The notes beneath the pieces are model-generated. The model searched no databases, was not told where the DNA came from, and saw nothing but the letters and a program-made list of their open reading frames with translations. From Mayfieldus sp963841445 (GTDB lineage: Bacteria > Actinomycetota > Thermoleophilia > Solirubrobacterales > 70-9): a DNA stretch of 64,000 bases. The translations under genes were made by a program, and so were the position numbers. The first letter of the stretch is position 1. Each line of letters begins with the position of its first letter. Below are positions 50,003 to 59,401 of the stretch, in pieces. The stretch lies in contig CAWJCP010000001.1 in assembly GCA_963841445.1 (NCBI GenBank), positions 186,001-250,000 on the forward strand, given 5' to 3'.

Positions 50003-51246
50003 CGGCGCGAGCCGGGATCGATCTCGTTGCGGACCGCGGGCAGCGAGGCCGAGAGCGGAGCGTCGGCGCCCCCTGGGCGCGCGGTCACCGAGCGGGCTCG
50101 CGAGGTCGTCGCGCGGGCGCCCCACTGGACCGGCACCGGGGTCGCGGCGAGCAGCTTTCGCCAGGTGTCGGTGCCGATCCGACCGTCGGCGTAGAGGCCG
50201 TTTTGCTGCTGGAAGGCGACCACGGCGTCGTAGGTCTGGGCGCCGAAGATCCCCGTCACCGGCAGCTGGCTCTGGCCGGCGCCGAGCAGGTGCTCCTGGG
50301 CCCAGACGACCATGTCGCCGCGGCTGCCCTTCTTGATCAGCGGCAGCAGGGTGCTCGGCCGGAAGCCACCGATTCGCCTCACCCTCCTGCCGAGTGCACC
50401 CCACTCGCGCCCGGAGGTCTCCTGCCACGACCACCAGCTTACGCCGCTTGCCCCGTAGCTGAGCCCGTAGCGCCGAAAGCGCTTCAGCTGCCGCCTGGTC
50501 GGCGCCTCGTAGGTCTGCCCGATCGGGTAGATCGGCCGCTGGTAGAGGCGGTTGTAGGGGTAGGTGTGTGAATAGACCCTGCGGACGCTGGTCCCGATCG
50601 TCTTCCAGTACATCTGCGGCTGGTTGTACTGGGCGCCCCCGGGACCGAGGAAGACCGAGTAGGGAAAGCCGGGGTGATAGTCGACGTAGGGAAAGCCGGC
50701 CAGGGCGAGCGGGAAGTCCGGTCCGATCTGCGCGCGCAGCTTGCGGATGTAGCGGTCCGCCGCCGCGTACTTGCCCTCGTACTGGCCCTCGGCGTCGATG
50801 ATCAGGCAGTCGGCTCCTTTTGCGACCGCGGCGGCGCCGACGTTGGCCTCCTTGTAGGGGGAGTTGCCGTAGACGAACTGCCAGGCGCAGACCTTCAGCC
50901 CCCCGGCATGGAGGGCGTCGACGAGCCGGCCCGTGAACTGGCGCCAGCGGCTCGTTGCGTCGCCCGCCTTCACGTAGACGGTGCCGACCCGCGAGCGCTT
51001 CGCCCGGGCGATGATCCGCCCGACGTTGCCGCGGTTGGACTTGCTCATGTACCAGACCCACATGCCCTGGGCGTCGAAGCCGCTGGCGCTGGCGGTGCCG
51101 CTGCCCGGAATCGCGCCGGTGTCGGCGACCGAGCGCGGCGCCGGGCCGGCGAGCCAGACCACGATCCCGAGCACCGCCGCGACCCACGCGATCAGCGCGC
51201 GGCAGCGGCGCGCTCGACCGGCTGAAGGTGTGAAATCTGGGCTCAC
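49999..51246 (-). CDS. Secreted glycosidase-like protein with C-terminal peptidoglycan-binding domain
   Basis: 415 residues. After a membrane-type signal (CRALIAWVAAVLGIVVWLAG) the main domain resembles a glycoside-hydrolase/DUF1906-type TIM barrel: GMWVWYMSKSNRGNVGRIIA, GLKVCAWQFVYGNSPYKEAN, DCLIIDAEGQYEGKYAAADR and YGASGVSWWSWQETSG. Residues 310-375 form a PG_binding_1 domain: LIKKGSRGDMVVWAQEHLLG, GIFGAQTYDAVVAFQQQNGL. It likely acts on the cell wall. It lies between, and in the same direction as, two HEYGHH peptidase genes, overlapping the second by four bases. Confidence 0.8.
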   Translation of the reverse strand: MSPDFTPSAGRARRCRALIAWVAAVLGIVVWLAGPAPRSVADTGAIPGSGTASASGFDAQGMWVWYMSKSNRGNVGRIIARAKRSRVGTVYVKAGDATSRWRQFTGRLVDALHAGGLKVCAWQFVYGNSPYKEANVGAAAVAKGADCLIIDAEGQYEGKYAAADRYIRKLRAQIGPDFPLALAGFPYVDYHPGFPYSVFLGPGGAQYNQPQMYWKTIGTSVRRVYSHTYPYNRLYQRPIYPIGQTYEAPTRRQLKRFRRYGLSYGASGVSWWSWQETSGREWGALGRRVRRIGGFRPSTLLPLIKKGSRGDMVVWAQEHLLGAGQSQLPVTGIFGAQTYDAVVAFQQQNGLYADGRIGTDTWRKLLAATPVPVQWGARATTSRARSVTARPGGADAPLSASLPAVRNEIDPGSRR

Positions 51247-51389
51247 GTCCGTTGCAACACGACTGCGAAAGGCGTGCTGCGGTCACGCGGCTCAGCCGCG
51301 CGATCGGCGCACCCACGCCAACCGATCAGGCTTTCAGTCAGACGCTTAGTCGGCGCCGGCGGTCGGGCCGGCCGCAAGATCCCTCCCAG

Positions 51390-52598
51390 CTACGGACGCG
51401 TAACGCTGACCGTGAACGGGCCCTCGCCGCTGCGGCGGCGGACCTCGACCTGCACCGCTTTCTGGCCGCACATCTGCAGCTCCAGCTGCTCGCTGGAGCC
51501 GGCGGAGACGCCGCGCTCGATCACGCGACGCCGCAGCTTGGCCTTGCGATGGTGGCGTCGCTTCCGGCTCTGATGTTGGCGTCGCTTGCGCTCCTTGCGA
51601 CTCGCACGGCTGTGCCTCGCGGCGCGGATCCGTCGCCCCAGCACATAGAGGTCATAGTTCGCCTCCGCCGGGCCGCTGAGCTGGATCTCGACCATGCCGT
51701 CGAGCGGGATCGCGAAGCGCCGCAGCGCCGGGTTGTGCCGCTGCCGCCACAGCGCCCCGCTCCAGGTCACCGTTGTCGGCCCGGTCCAGGGTGTGAGGAT
51801 GTCGGCGCGCAGCTTCTGCATCGAGGCAGCGCTCGCCCGCAGCGAGGAGCTGTAGCCCCAGGGGACGCTGACCCCCGGGTAGTTGAGGTGGGCGTTGGTC
51901 TCGGCGAACGCCTCGCCGGGGTTGTCCCAGTAGTGGGCATCCTCGTCGCCGGGGAAGAGCTGGCCCTTGCGAACCCCCTGGCAGACCTGCGTATAGGTGG
52001 CCCAGCGCTTGGCGCCGGTGTCGAGCGCGGCCCAGGGGGCGTTGAGCCGGTTGTTGGCGACGTGGTGGCCGTACTCGTGGGCGATCGTGTAATCGCGCGG
52101 CACTCCGTAGGAGCTGCCGTCCTCGCCCGAGACGATCATCTCGCTGCTCCCTGGCGCGTAGCAGGCGAGCGCCCCCGGTCCGCAGATGTAGCTGATCTCG
52201 TCCGGGGTGGCGACGTAGACGGAGAGGCTGTTCATCTCCTCGCCGTGGACGAGGCCGCCGAGCACGTCGGCGACGCTCTGCATCTCGGCGTCGGAGTAAT
52301 GGCTCGAGGAGATCCGGACCTGCTCGCCGCCGAGGACCGCAAAGGTGTTCTCCCGGGAGCCGGAGCCAAACTCCCGGGAGAGGCGCGCCCGTCCATGAAT
52401 CAAGGTGTCGGGGAAGTGACCGGCGGGGCCGGGCAGATCAAGCGTCGACTGGCCCAGCGGACGACCGCGGGTAGCTGCCGGCGCCAGCGCCGGAAAGACG
52501 ATCAGAGCGATGACCGCGCAGACGGGCGCGAGCAGCGCGTAGCTGCCGCAGCGCCGAGGCCGCAGGGCCGAGAGAAGGAGTCGAAGCCGAACCTCCAC
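51390..52598 (-). CDS. Secreted zinc metallopeptidase-like protein (HEYGHH), paralogue
   Basis: 402 residues. Signal peptide CGSYALLAPVCAVIALIVFP, proregion, then DYTIAHEYGHHVANNRLNAP and NPGEAFAETNAHLNYP as in the 48,857 gene. Blocks between them (VCQGVRKGQLFPGDEDAHYW) align well, so the two are duplicates. The last 100 residues include a very basic segment (RHSRASRKERKRRQHQSRKR) absent from the other copy. It would be exported and could bind anionic wall polymers. First gene of the three-gene cluster. Confidence 0.82.
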   Translation of the reverse strand: MEVRLRLLLSALRPRRCGSYALLAPVCAVIALIVFPALAPAATRGRPLGQSTLDLPGPAGHFPDTLIHGRARLSREFGSGSRENTFAVLGGEQVRISSSHYSDAEMQSVADVLGGLVHGEEMNSLSVYVATPDEISYICGPGALACYAPGSSEMIVSGEDGSSYGVPRDYTIAHEYGHHVANNRLNAPWAALDTGAKRWATYTQVCQGVRKGQLFPGDEDAHYWDNPGEAFAETNAHLNYPGVSVPWGYSSSLRASAASMQKLRADILTPWTGPTTVTWSGALWRQRHNPALRRFAIPLDGMVEIQLSGPAEANYDLYVLGRRIRAARHSRASRKERKRRQHQSRKRRHHRKAKLRRRVIERGVSAGSSEQLELQMCGQKAVQVEVRRRSGEGPFTVSVTRP

Positions 52599-52762
52599 CC
52601 CGACCGGATCGGTGCCGGTCGAGCCCGCTCAGAGCGAACTGGCCGGATGTCCAATCGAATTCGGGGAGCTGAGACGACGATTGCAGCGCAGCGGCGAGCG
52701 GAAACTGTCAAGCAGATCGCCAGGTCTGTGTCAGACTCGAATCAGGGAGCCTTGGCGAAGCG

Positions 52763-54385
52763 ATGAGCACAGCGACGATCCTGATCCAGGCGGTGGACAG
52801 CACCGGGTTGCGCAACTTCTTCAGCGACTGGTATCCGGTCTTCGGCGTCTTCTTCATGGCCGCGCTGCTGGCCGTCTTCATCCTCATCTACAAAGGCACG
52901 CTCGGAGCGACCAAGCCCGAGACCGTGAAGGCGAATCACGCGGCGCCGGTCCTCTGGGAGGAGGTGCAGGGCGTCGACGCCGCGAAGGCGGAGCTGGTCG
53001 ACGTCGCCGAGTGGCTCAAGGACCCCGACCGCTTCGAGGCCCTCGGCGCCAGGGCGCCGCGCGGGGTGCTGCTCTACGGCCCGCCCGGCACCGGAAAGAC
53101 GATGCTCGCCCGCGCCGTCGCGGCGCAGGCGGGGGTCGACTTCTTCTCCGCCTCGGGCTCGAGCTTCGTGGAGATGTTCGTGGGACGCGGGGCGGCGCGG
53201 ATCCGGCGCCTCTTCAAGGAAGCCCGCAAGTCCGGGCGGGCGGTGATCTTCATCGACGAGCTCGACGCGGTCGGCGGGCATCGCAGCGCCGGCGGCGGCG
53301 ACGGTGGGACCAGCGAGCGCGAGCAGGCGCTCAACCAGCTGCTGGTCGAGCTCGACGGCTTCGAGCGCGACCCCGGCACCGTGATCGTGCTGGCGGCCTC
53401 CAACAACGTCGAGAAGCTCGACCCGGCGCTGCTGCGCCCCGGCCGCTTCGACCGTCAGGTCCTCGTCGCCCCGCCCGACCGCGACGGGCGTGCCGCGATC
53501 CTGCGCGCGCACTCGCGCGACAAGCCCCTCGCCTCCGACCTCGACCTCACCGACGTCGCCCGCAAGACCACCGGGATGACCGGTGCCCAGCTCGCCAACG
53601 CGCTCAACGAGGCGGCGATCATCTCCGGCCGCCTGGGCCGCGACGCGATCGCCCGCGAGGACCTCGACGAGGCGCTGCTTCGCCAATCGGTCGGCTCCCA
53701 GCAGGCGCGGCGCCTCACCGACGGTGAGCGCCGGATCGTCGCCTACCACGAGGCCGGGCATGCGCTGACGCGGCGCCTGGTCGGGCTCGACCCACCGGAG
53801 ATCATGAGCATCGTTCCGCGCGGCCCGGCGCTCGGCTTCGTCGCTCACGCGCCGAGCGAGGACCGCTACCTGGCCTCGCGCAAGCAGCTGCTCTCCGAGC
53901 TGGTCACCGCGCTCGGCGGTCGCGCCGCCGAGGAGGAGGTGTTCGGGGAGGCCTACTCGGGGTCGGCCGACGACCTCGCCCGCGTGCAGCGGATCTGCGC
54001 CCAGATGGTGACCGAGTTCGGGATGACCGTCGCGACTCAGCCCTTCGAGGGGACGCCGCTGGCGCTGCCGACCGGGGACTACGCGCTCTCGGACCGCACC
54101 CGCCGCGACGTCGACCTCAACGCGCAGGCGCTCGCCGAGATGGCGTTCAGCCGGGCCCGCCAGCTGCTGGCCCTGAATCGCGACTGCCTCGACGACCTGG
54201 CGGTCAACGCGCTCGAGCGCGAGACGCTGACCCGCGAGGACCTCGACGACGTCTTCGAAGCCCACGAGCTGCGAATGCCGCTCACCGAGCACCCCGAGCT
54301 CGCGGAGCTGGGGCAGCCGGAGGTCGCGGCGGCGCACCTGGCCTCGGAGCGGCAAGAGCCGCAGCCGCCTCAGAACAAGTCGTAG
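52763..54385 (+). CDS. FtsH-type AAA+ zinc metalloprotease lacking the periplasmic domain
   Basis: 540 residues. A single N-terminal membrane helix (VFGVFFMAALLAVFILIYKG) replaces the usual two helices with a periplasmic domain between them. The AAA+ module has Walker A GPPGTGKT (106-113), pore motif FVEMFVGRGAARIR, Walker B VIFIDELDAVGG and the second region of homology LRPGRFDRQVLV. The protease has HEAGH (329-333) and a third zinc ligand in GSADDL. Family members degrade membrane and soluble proteins as hexamers. The compact form suggests an accessory FtsH paralogue rather than the main cellular one. Confidence 0.88.
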   Translation: MSTATILIQAVDSTGLRNFFSDWYPVFGVFFMAALLAVFILIYKGTLGATKPETVKANHAAPVLWEEVQGVDAAKAELVDVAEWLKDPDRFEALGARAPRGVLLYGPPGTGKTMLARAVAAQAGVDFFSASGSSFVEMFVGRGAARIRRLFKEARKSGRAVIFIDELDAVGGHRSAGGGDGGTSEREQALNQLLVELDGFERDPGTVIVLAASNNVEKLDPALLRPGRFDRQVLVAPPDRDGRAAILRAHSRDKPLASDLDLTDVARKTTGMTGAQLANALNEAAIISGRLGRDAIAREDLDEALLRQSVGSQQARRLTDGERRIVAYHEAGHALTRRLVGLDPPEIMSIVPRGPALGFVAHAPSEDRYLASRKQLLSELVTALGGRAAEEEVFGEAYSGSADDLARVQRICAQMVTEFGMTVATQPFEGTPLALPTGDYALSDRTRRDVDLNAQALAEMAFSRARQLLALNRDCLDDLAVNALERETLTREDLDDVFEAHELRMPLTEHPELAELGQPEVAAAHLASERQEPQPPQNKS

Positions 54386-54599
54386 CGCTCGCGAGCAAGG
54401 AGACGAGCCGACGGCGGTTCGCGCGCTCAGACGCGCTCGCCGCGGGCGGAAGCCCCGTTATTGGGTAGTCGCGTGGCCTGAAACGCGCCTCCCATGCGTG
54501 GCGATGCTCAGGAACGACGCCCGCTGCTCCGATGAGATCCTGATGGTCAGGCGCGATTCCAAGAGCGCGGCGAAAGCCGCGGCGCTCCGGGGCTAGGCG
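54386..54599. other. Intergenic, no gene seen
   Basis: 214 bases between two plus-strand genes. An imperfect inverted arrangement around GCTCGCGAGCAAGG (54,387-54,400) might end the protease transcript. Nothing else is recognised. Confidence 0.3.
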
Positions 54600-57500
54600 A
54601 TGTCGCGCTGGGCGATTGCCAACCCGAAGCGCACGCTCGCGACCTGGGGCGCGATCGCAGGCATTCTCGCCCTGCTCGGGATGGGGGTCGCGGACCGCCT
54701 CCACAACACCGACATCACGATTCCCGGCACCAAGGCCGGCAGGGCGGAGGAGCTGGCCAAGCAGCGCTTCGGCGACAGCTCCGGCGTGCTGATCCTGCTC
54801 CAGGGCCCGAAGGCGTCGCTCAACCATCAAGGCCCGCGGCTCGCCCGCAGGCTCGACGGGCAGCGCGACGTCTCGGTCACGAGCCCCTGGACCCCCGGCC
54901 TCGGCCGGGCGCTGCGCCCGCAAGCGAACCAGGCCCTGCTGCTGGTGCGGGTCCAGGAGCCGTTCGAGCAGAGCAGCAACGAAACGGTGCCCCGGATTCG
55001 GGATCGGCTCGATTCTCAGATCACCCCGCCGGTGACGGCACGGATGACCGGCTACGCGGACATCGCCAATGCCGTTCACAGCGACACCGTGAAGGCAATC
55101 GAGAAAGCGGAGCTGATCGCGGCTCCGCTTCTGATCATCATCTTGCTGCTCGTCTTTCGCAGCCCGCTAGCCGCCGCGCTGCCGCTCGCCCTCGGGCTCA
55201 CCACGGTGGGGGCGGCGGGGGGCGTGCTGGACCTGATCAACCGAGTCGGGGCGCTTGACGTCGTCTCCTTCAACCTCGCCTCGATGATGGGCCTGGCGCT
55301 CGGGGTCGACTACTCGCTGCTGCTCGTATCGAGATTCAGAGAGGAGCTGGCCAACGGACAGGAGGTCCCGTTCGCGGCCCGGACCGCGGCCACCCGCGCC
55401 GGCCACACGGTGCGATTTGCCGGCCTGGCGCTCGGCGCGGCAATGCTGGCGGCGCTGTTCGTCTCCCCCGGAACGATCATGTTCTCCGCTGTCATCGGCG
55501 TCCTCGTCGCCGCCGTGCTCAGCGTCATCACCGCGACCGCGGCATTGCCGGCGGCCCTGATGCTGCTCGGCGAGCGCATCAACGCATGGCGCTTCGGCGC
55601 CGGCTCGGGCGAGTCCTCCGGCGTCGCCGGGGCGGCGCTCGCGGCCCTGCGCCGCCCTGTGATCGCGGCTGCGGTGATCCTCGTCGCCGTGATCGGGCTC
55701 GCGGCCCCGGCGCTGGCGATCCAGACCGGGCCGCCCGACCCGCGCACGCTTCCGGAGAGCTCTCCCGAGCGACAGGACTTCGAGGCGATCAAAGCCACGC
55801 TCGGCGACGGCTGGGGGGCTCCATACGAAATCGTCGTCGCCTCCCGGCACGGTGCGATCACCTCACCTCATGACCTGACCCAGATTCAGCGCTTTCAGGA
55901 CCAGCTCGCCCACAACAGAAGCGTGCTCGCGGTCTTCGGGCCTGGAGAGATCGCCGAACAGACTGCGCCGCTTCGCAAAGCCTCCGACCAGTTGACGAAG
56001 GGCGGAAAGCAGCTCGCCAAGAGCCAGAAGGCGCTGGGGCGCCTTGATCACGGATTGAGCAGGGCGGCGCGCGGATCGGCCCAGCTGCGGGCCGGAATCC
56101 AGGCGGCAAGCGCCGGGGCCTCGAAGCTGGCCTCCGGGGGCGACGGCGCTCGGGAGGGTGCGCTGCAGCTGCAGGCCGGGCTCGCCACCTCGCAGCAGGG
56201 CGCGGCGCAGCTCGCCGCGGGGCTGCAGCGCAGCTCCCCGGGGCTGAAGAAGCTCTCCGCCGGCGCAAGGCAGGCGCGCAGCGGCGCGCAGCGAGTGCGT
56301 GCCGGCCTGCTGCGAATTCGCCGCAGCGCCGCACGGGGGTTGCCCGGGGTGCGGAAGCTTCGCGCGCGACTCGACGACGCGGCCACGGGGCTGAACCAGC
56401 TGCGCCAGCCGGTCGGGATCGCCAACGACTCGCTCTCCAAGGCGCTCGCCGGCCTCGACGCGATGCTGCCGACTTCGAAGAACGACCCCAACTACTTCAC
56501 GATCTACCAGTCGGTCGATCGCGCCGCGGCGGCGCTCGCCGGAACCGACTCACTGACCGGCCAGGCCGTATTCCCCGGCTATGACGGCCTCGACAACGAG
56601 CTGGTGGCGGCGAGCGCAGCCGCCGAGAAGGGCGCCAGCGCGGTCGCCAAGATCGAGCAGCGCACGAAATCGCTGCAGCGCGGGGCCAAGCGTCTGACCC
56701 GCGGGGGAGCCAGGCTGTCGGCAGCCCTTGACCGGATCAGCGCCGGAGCCTCGCGGCTGAGCGACGGCGGCTCGCAGGCGATTGGGGGCGCCGGCCGCCT
56801 GAGCTCCGGCCTGGCCCGCCTTGACGCCGGCGCCGGCAGCCTCGCCTCCGGCGTCGTCAGCCTGCAGAGTGGCGCTCGCCGCCTGGCAGACGGGCTGGCG
56901 AACGGCAGCTCGCGCAGCGGAGATCTGGTCAGCGGGGTCAACAGGCTGCGGCAGGGCGTGGTGACCTTCCGAGCCCGCACGGCGCAGTCCAGCGCGCAGC
57001 TGAAGCAGACCGGCAGGCTGGGCAAGGTGCTCGGCTCCGGTTATACGACTCTCGCCGCGGTCGACACCTCGAGCGGCGTCAGCCGCTCGGCAGCGTCACA
57101 GACCCTGAACCTGGACGGCGGCGGCACCGCGGCGCGCATTCTCGTCGTCGAGCACGGCGCCTCGAACCTGCCGGGCAGCCCTCTGCGCCCGCAGCTCGAA
57201 CGCGACGCTGCGCAGCTCTCCCGGCAGACCGGCGCGGTGGTTCGGGTCGGGGGCCCCGCGACCTCGCTGCAGGACTTCGACACCGCGGTGGCGGACAGCT
57301 TCCCCTGGCTGATCCTCGTCCTCTGCGCGATTACCTACCTCGTGCTGGTCCCGCTACTGCGCTCGGTCCTGCTCCCGCTGCTCGCGGTGGCGCTGAACGT
57401 GCTCACCGTGCTGGCCGCCCTCGGCGTCCTGACGCTGCTCTTCCAGGGCAGCGCCCCGCTCGGCGGGCCCGGCTTCATCGACGACATCATGCGCACATCG

Positions 57501-57902
57501 ATCTTCGCCCTCGTCTTCGCGCTCTCGATCGACTACGAGGTCTTCCTGCTCGCCCGGATGCGAGAGGGCTATCTGAACAGCGGCGATCCCGACGCCGCGA
57601 TCGAGTACGGGCTACGCCACACCGCCGGCGTGATCACCGGCGCGGCCCTGATCATGACCGGGGTCTTCGTCGCCTTCGCCCTTGCGCCGATCACCAGCAT
57701 GCGCGAGCTCGGTGTCGGGCTGACCGTCGCGGTGCTGCTCGACACCACCGTGATCCGCCTCGTCCTGCTCCCAGCCCTGATGCGCCTCGCGGGCGAGCGG
57801 ATCTGGTGGATGCCGGACTGGATGCACCGCCTCTTCAGCGAGGAGCGCCGCACACCCGGCATCGAGCCGGAGATTGCGCGGGTGCGGCGGCTCGCCGGCT
57901 GA
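54600..57902 (+). CDS. MMPL-family transporter with a long repetitive extracytoplasmic insert
   Basis: 1,100 residues. The first RND half has GVADRLHNTDITIPGTKAG, a helix block with MMGLALGVDYSLLLVSRFRE; the second half has FALSIDYEVFLLARMREGYL. Between them, residues about 460-810 are low-complexity helical repeats rich in Gly, Ala, Ser and Leu (SAGASKLASGGDGAREGALQ, LQAGLATSQQGAAQLAAGLQ), like the X-x-x-L-x-x-G stalk of YhgE/ESX-linked proteins. This would form a long helical hairpin outside the membrane. Function: export of lipid or hydrophobic cargo, perhaps across the wall space. It has no accessory genes nearby. Confidence 0.88.
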   Translation: MSRWAIANPKRTLATWGAIAGILALLGMGVADRLHNTDITIPGTKAGRAEELAKQRFGDSSGVLILLQGPKASLNHQGPRLARRLDGQRDVSVTSPWTPGLGRALRPQANQALLLVRVQEPFEQSSNETVPRIRDRLDSQITPPVTARMTGYADIANAVHSDTVKAIEKAELIAAPLLIIILLLVFRSPLAAALPLALGLTTVGAAGGVLDLINRVGALDVVSFNLASMMGLALGVDYSLLLVSRFREELANGQEVPFAARTAATRAGHTVRFAGLALGAAMLAALFVSPGTIMFSAVIGVLVAAVLSVITATAALPAALMLLGERINAWRFGAGSGESSGVAGAALAALRRPVIAAAVILVAVIGLAAPALAIQTGPPDPRTLPESSPERQDFEAIKATLGDGWGAPYEIVVASRHGAITSPHDLTQIQRFQDQLAHNRSVLAVFGPGEIAEQTAPLRKASDQLTKGGKQLAKSQKALGRLDHGLSRAARGSAQLRAGIQAASAGASKLASGGDGAREGALQLQAGLATSQQGAAQLAAGLQRSSPGLKKLSAGARQARSGAQRVRAGLLRIRRSAARGLPGVRKLRARLDDAATGLNQLRQPVGIANDSLSKALAGLDAMLPTSKNDPNYFTIYQSVDRAAAALAGTDSLTGQAVFPGYDGLDNELVAASAAAEKGASAVAKIEQRTKSLQRGAKRLTRGGARLSAALDRISAGASRLSDGGSQAIGGAGRLSSGLARLDAGAGSLASGVVSLQSGARRLADGLANGSSRSGDLVSGVNRLRQGVVTFRARTAQSSAQLKQTGRLGKVLGSGYTTLAAVDTSSGVSRSAASQTLNLDGGGTAARILVVEHGASNLPGSPLRPQLERDAAQLSRQTGAVVRVGGPATSLQDFDTAVADSFPWLILVLCAITYLVLVPLLRSVLLPLLAVALNVLTVLAALGVLTLLFQGSAPLGGPGFIDDIMRTSIFALVFALSIDYEVFLLARMREGYLNSGDPDAAIEYGLRHTAGVITGAALIMTGVFVAFALAPITSMRELGVGLTVAVLLDTTVIRLVLLPALMRLAGERIWWMPDWMHRLFSEERRTPGIEPEIARVRRLAG

Positions 57903-57979
57903 GCCGGCCTCCTGCTGACGTTCCGCCACCCAGCAAGGCGCCTTGACCGCTCAGCTTGCGCCCAGGTAGGTTCGGACCT

Positions 57980-58606
57980 GTGCAGGGAGAGGAAGGCCCG
58001 TCACCTGGCTGGTATCGAGATCCCGAAGACCCGTCGAGGCATCGCTATTGGGATGGGTCATGGACCGAGCAGGTTCGTTCGGCTCAGGCCCCGACGCCAA
58101 CGCCCTCTCCGCCGCCTCATCAACCCACGGCCCTCGAACGTCTAGCCGAGTGGTGGCGTGAGCACTGGCGTGGCCCGGTGATCGGCGCGATCGCTTTCTT
58201 GATTGGTGCTGGGATCGGAGTTGCTGGCGCACCGACCCAAACGACCACCGTCGAGCACACTGAGACTCAAACGAAGGCGGGGGCCGTGCGAACAGAAACG
58301 AAGATCCTGACTCATACTCGGACCGTCACCGCACACGCCGCAAGGCCCAGTCAGCCACCCGGTTCCATCTCACAAACCTACTCGGGCAACGGGGGAAAGA
58401 ACCTGGGAACCATCACGGTGTCAACAACTTCAACTCTGCGCTGGACAAACGACGGCACCGTCTTCCAGATTCTTGATGATGAGAACGCAGTTGAAGTGAA
58501 CTCGCAGGGGCATTCCGGCACGACTGTCCTCGAAAAAGGCACCTACCACCACTTCCAGGTCAATGCAGTCGGGACCTGGACGATGACGATCAGCGCCGGA
58601 GGCTGA
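57980..58606 (+). CDS. DUF2510-domain membrane protein
   Basis: 208 residues from GTG 57,980; a TTG 24 bases upstream is the alternative. DUF2510 is at the start (GPSPGWYRDPEDPSRHRYWD, GSWTEQVR), then a Pro/Thr linker, one membrane helix (VIGAIAFLIGAGIGVAGAPT), a Thr-rich stalk and a small beta domain (NLGTITVSTTSTLRWTNDGT, VGTWTMTISAGG). It is typical of actinobacterial membrane-anchored proteins of unknown role. Confidence 0.78.
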   Translation: MQGEEGPSPGWYRDPEDPSRHRYWDGSWTEQVRSAQAPTPTPSPPPHQPTALERLAEWWREHWRGPVIGAIAFLIGAGIGVAGAPTQTTTVEHTETQTKAGAVRTETKILTHTRTVTAHAARPSQPPGSISQTYSGNGGKNLGTITVSTTSTLRWTNDGTVFQILDDENAVEVNSQGHSGTTVLEKGTYHHFQVNAVGTWTMTISAGG

Positions 58607-58636
58607 GGGTCTGATGGCTACGGGCTAGGAAGCCGA

Positions 58637-58709
58637 TGGGCGGTGCCGGGCTCGAACCAGCGACCTCCTGCTTGTAAGGCAGGCGCTCTCCCAACTGAGC
58701 TAACCGCCC
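58637..58709 (-). tRNA. tRNA-Val (anticodon TAC)
   Basis: 73 bases. Acceptor GGGCGGT / ACCGCCC, discriminator A, D-arm GCTC...GAGC, anticodon arm CTGCC-TTACAA-type loop with TAC, and T-arm with TTCGAGC. No encoded CCA and no duplicate seen in the window. Confidence 0.94.
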
Positions 58710-58819
58710 CGGGGCGACTCGGATTATCGCCCTATGGTCGCCGTTCCCAGCAGCGCGACCCTCGACAGTGTGAGCGATTTCCTTGTCGAACCCTGCGACG
58801 TGTGATCTCGTGGGAGAGC

Positions 58820-59347
58820 ATGGAGACGCTCGTGAGCCAGAAAGGTCGGGTCGTTGAGCTTCGGGATGGAACCAAGGCGCTGATCAGGCCGATCGAGCCC
58901 GGCGACCGCGACCGCCTCAACGAAGGGTTCAAGGGCGCCAGCGCGGAGTCGATCTTCCTGCGCTTCCTCACTCCTACGCCGCGGCTTTCGAGTAGCCAGC
59001 TCGACTACCTGACCGCCGTCGACCACGTTTGCCACGAAGCGCTGATCGCCGTCGATCCCGAGACCGGGCAGAGCTTTGGCACCGCTCGCTACATTCGCTA
59101 CCACGATCGCCCAGAGACGGCGGAGTTCGCGATCGGCGTCGGCGATCGGTGGATGCGGATCGGCCTGGGAACGGCGTTGCTGAGCGCCCTCGTGGCCCGG
59201 GCCCGCGAGGAGGACATCGACCAGCTCACCGGCGTGACGCACTCCGAGAATCTCGCGATCAGGCGTCTGGTCGAGAAGACCGTCGGCGGCTACCGAAGCA
59301 GGTCGGTCAGCCAGGGGGCGATCGAGATAGCGGCCGATCTGAATTAG
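58820..59347 (+). CDS. GNAT-family N-acetyltransferase
   Basis: 175 residues from ATG 58,820, the first start with family character; the open frame upstream runs across the tRNA. VVELRDGTKALIRPIEPGDR, IFLRFLTPTPRLSSSQLDYL, ETAEFAIGVGDRWMRIGLGT and SENLAIRRLVEKTVGGY form the GNAT fold, with the acetyl-CoA P-loop around RMIGLGTAL. The N-terminus resembles the acetyltransferase domains that modify acetyl-CoA synthetase and other metabolic enzymes. The substrate is not predictable. Confidence 0.85.
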   Translation: METLVSQKGRVVELRDGTKALIRPIEPGDRDRLNEGFKGASAESIFLRFLTPTPRLSSSQLDYLTAVDHVCHEALIAVDPETGQSFGTARYIRYHDRPETAEFAIGVGDRWMRIGLGTALLSALVARAREEDIDQLTGVTHSENLAIRRLVEKTVGGYRSRSVSQGAIEIAADLN

Positions 59348-59401
59348 CCCCACCGCCTGCGGGCTTGCCCCCGCGGCGGGAACGGCGGCTAGGGTGCCGG
59401 A

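Noticed and set aside
48857..51316. An 819-codon open frame on the minus strand
   Set aside because: Only its last 381 codons are a real protein; the first part runs in the wrong frame across the peptidoglycan-binding gene. The true start is TTG 50,002 overlapping the preceding stop.
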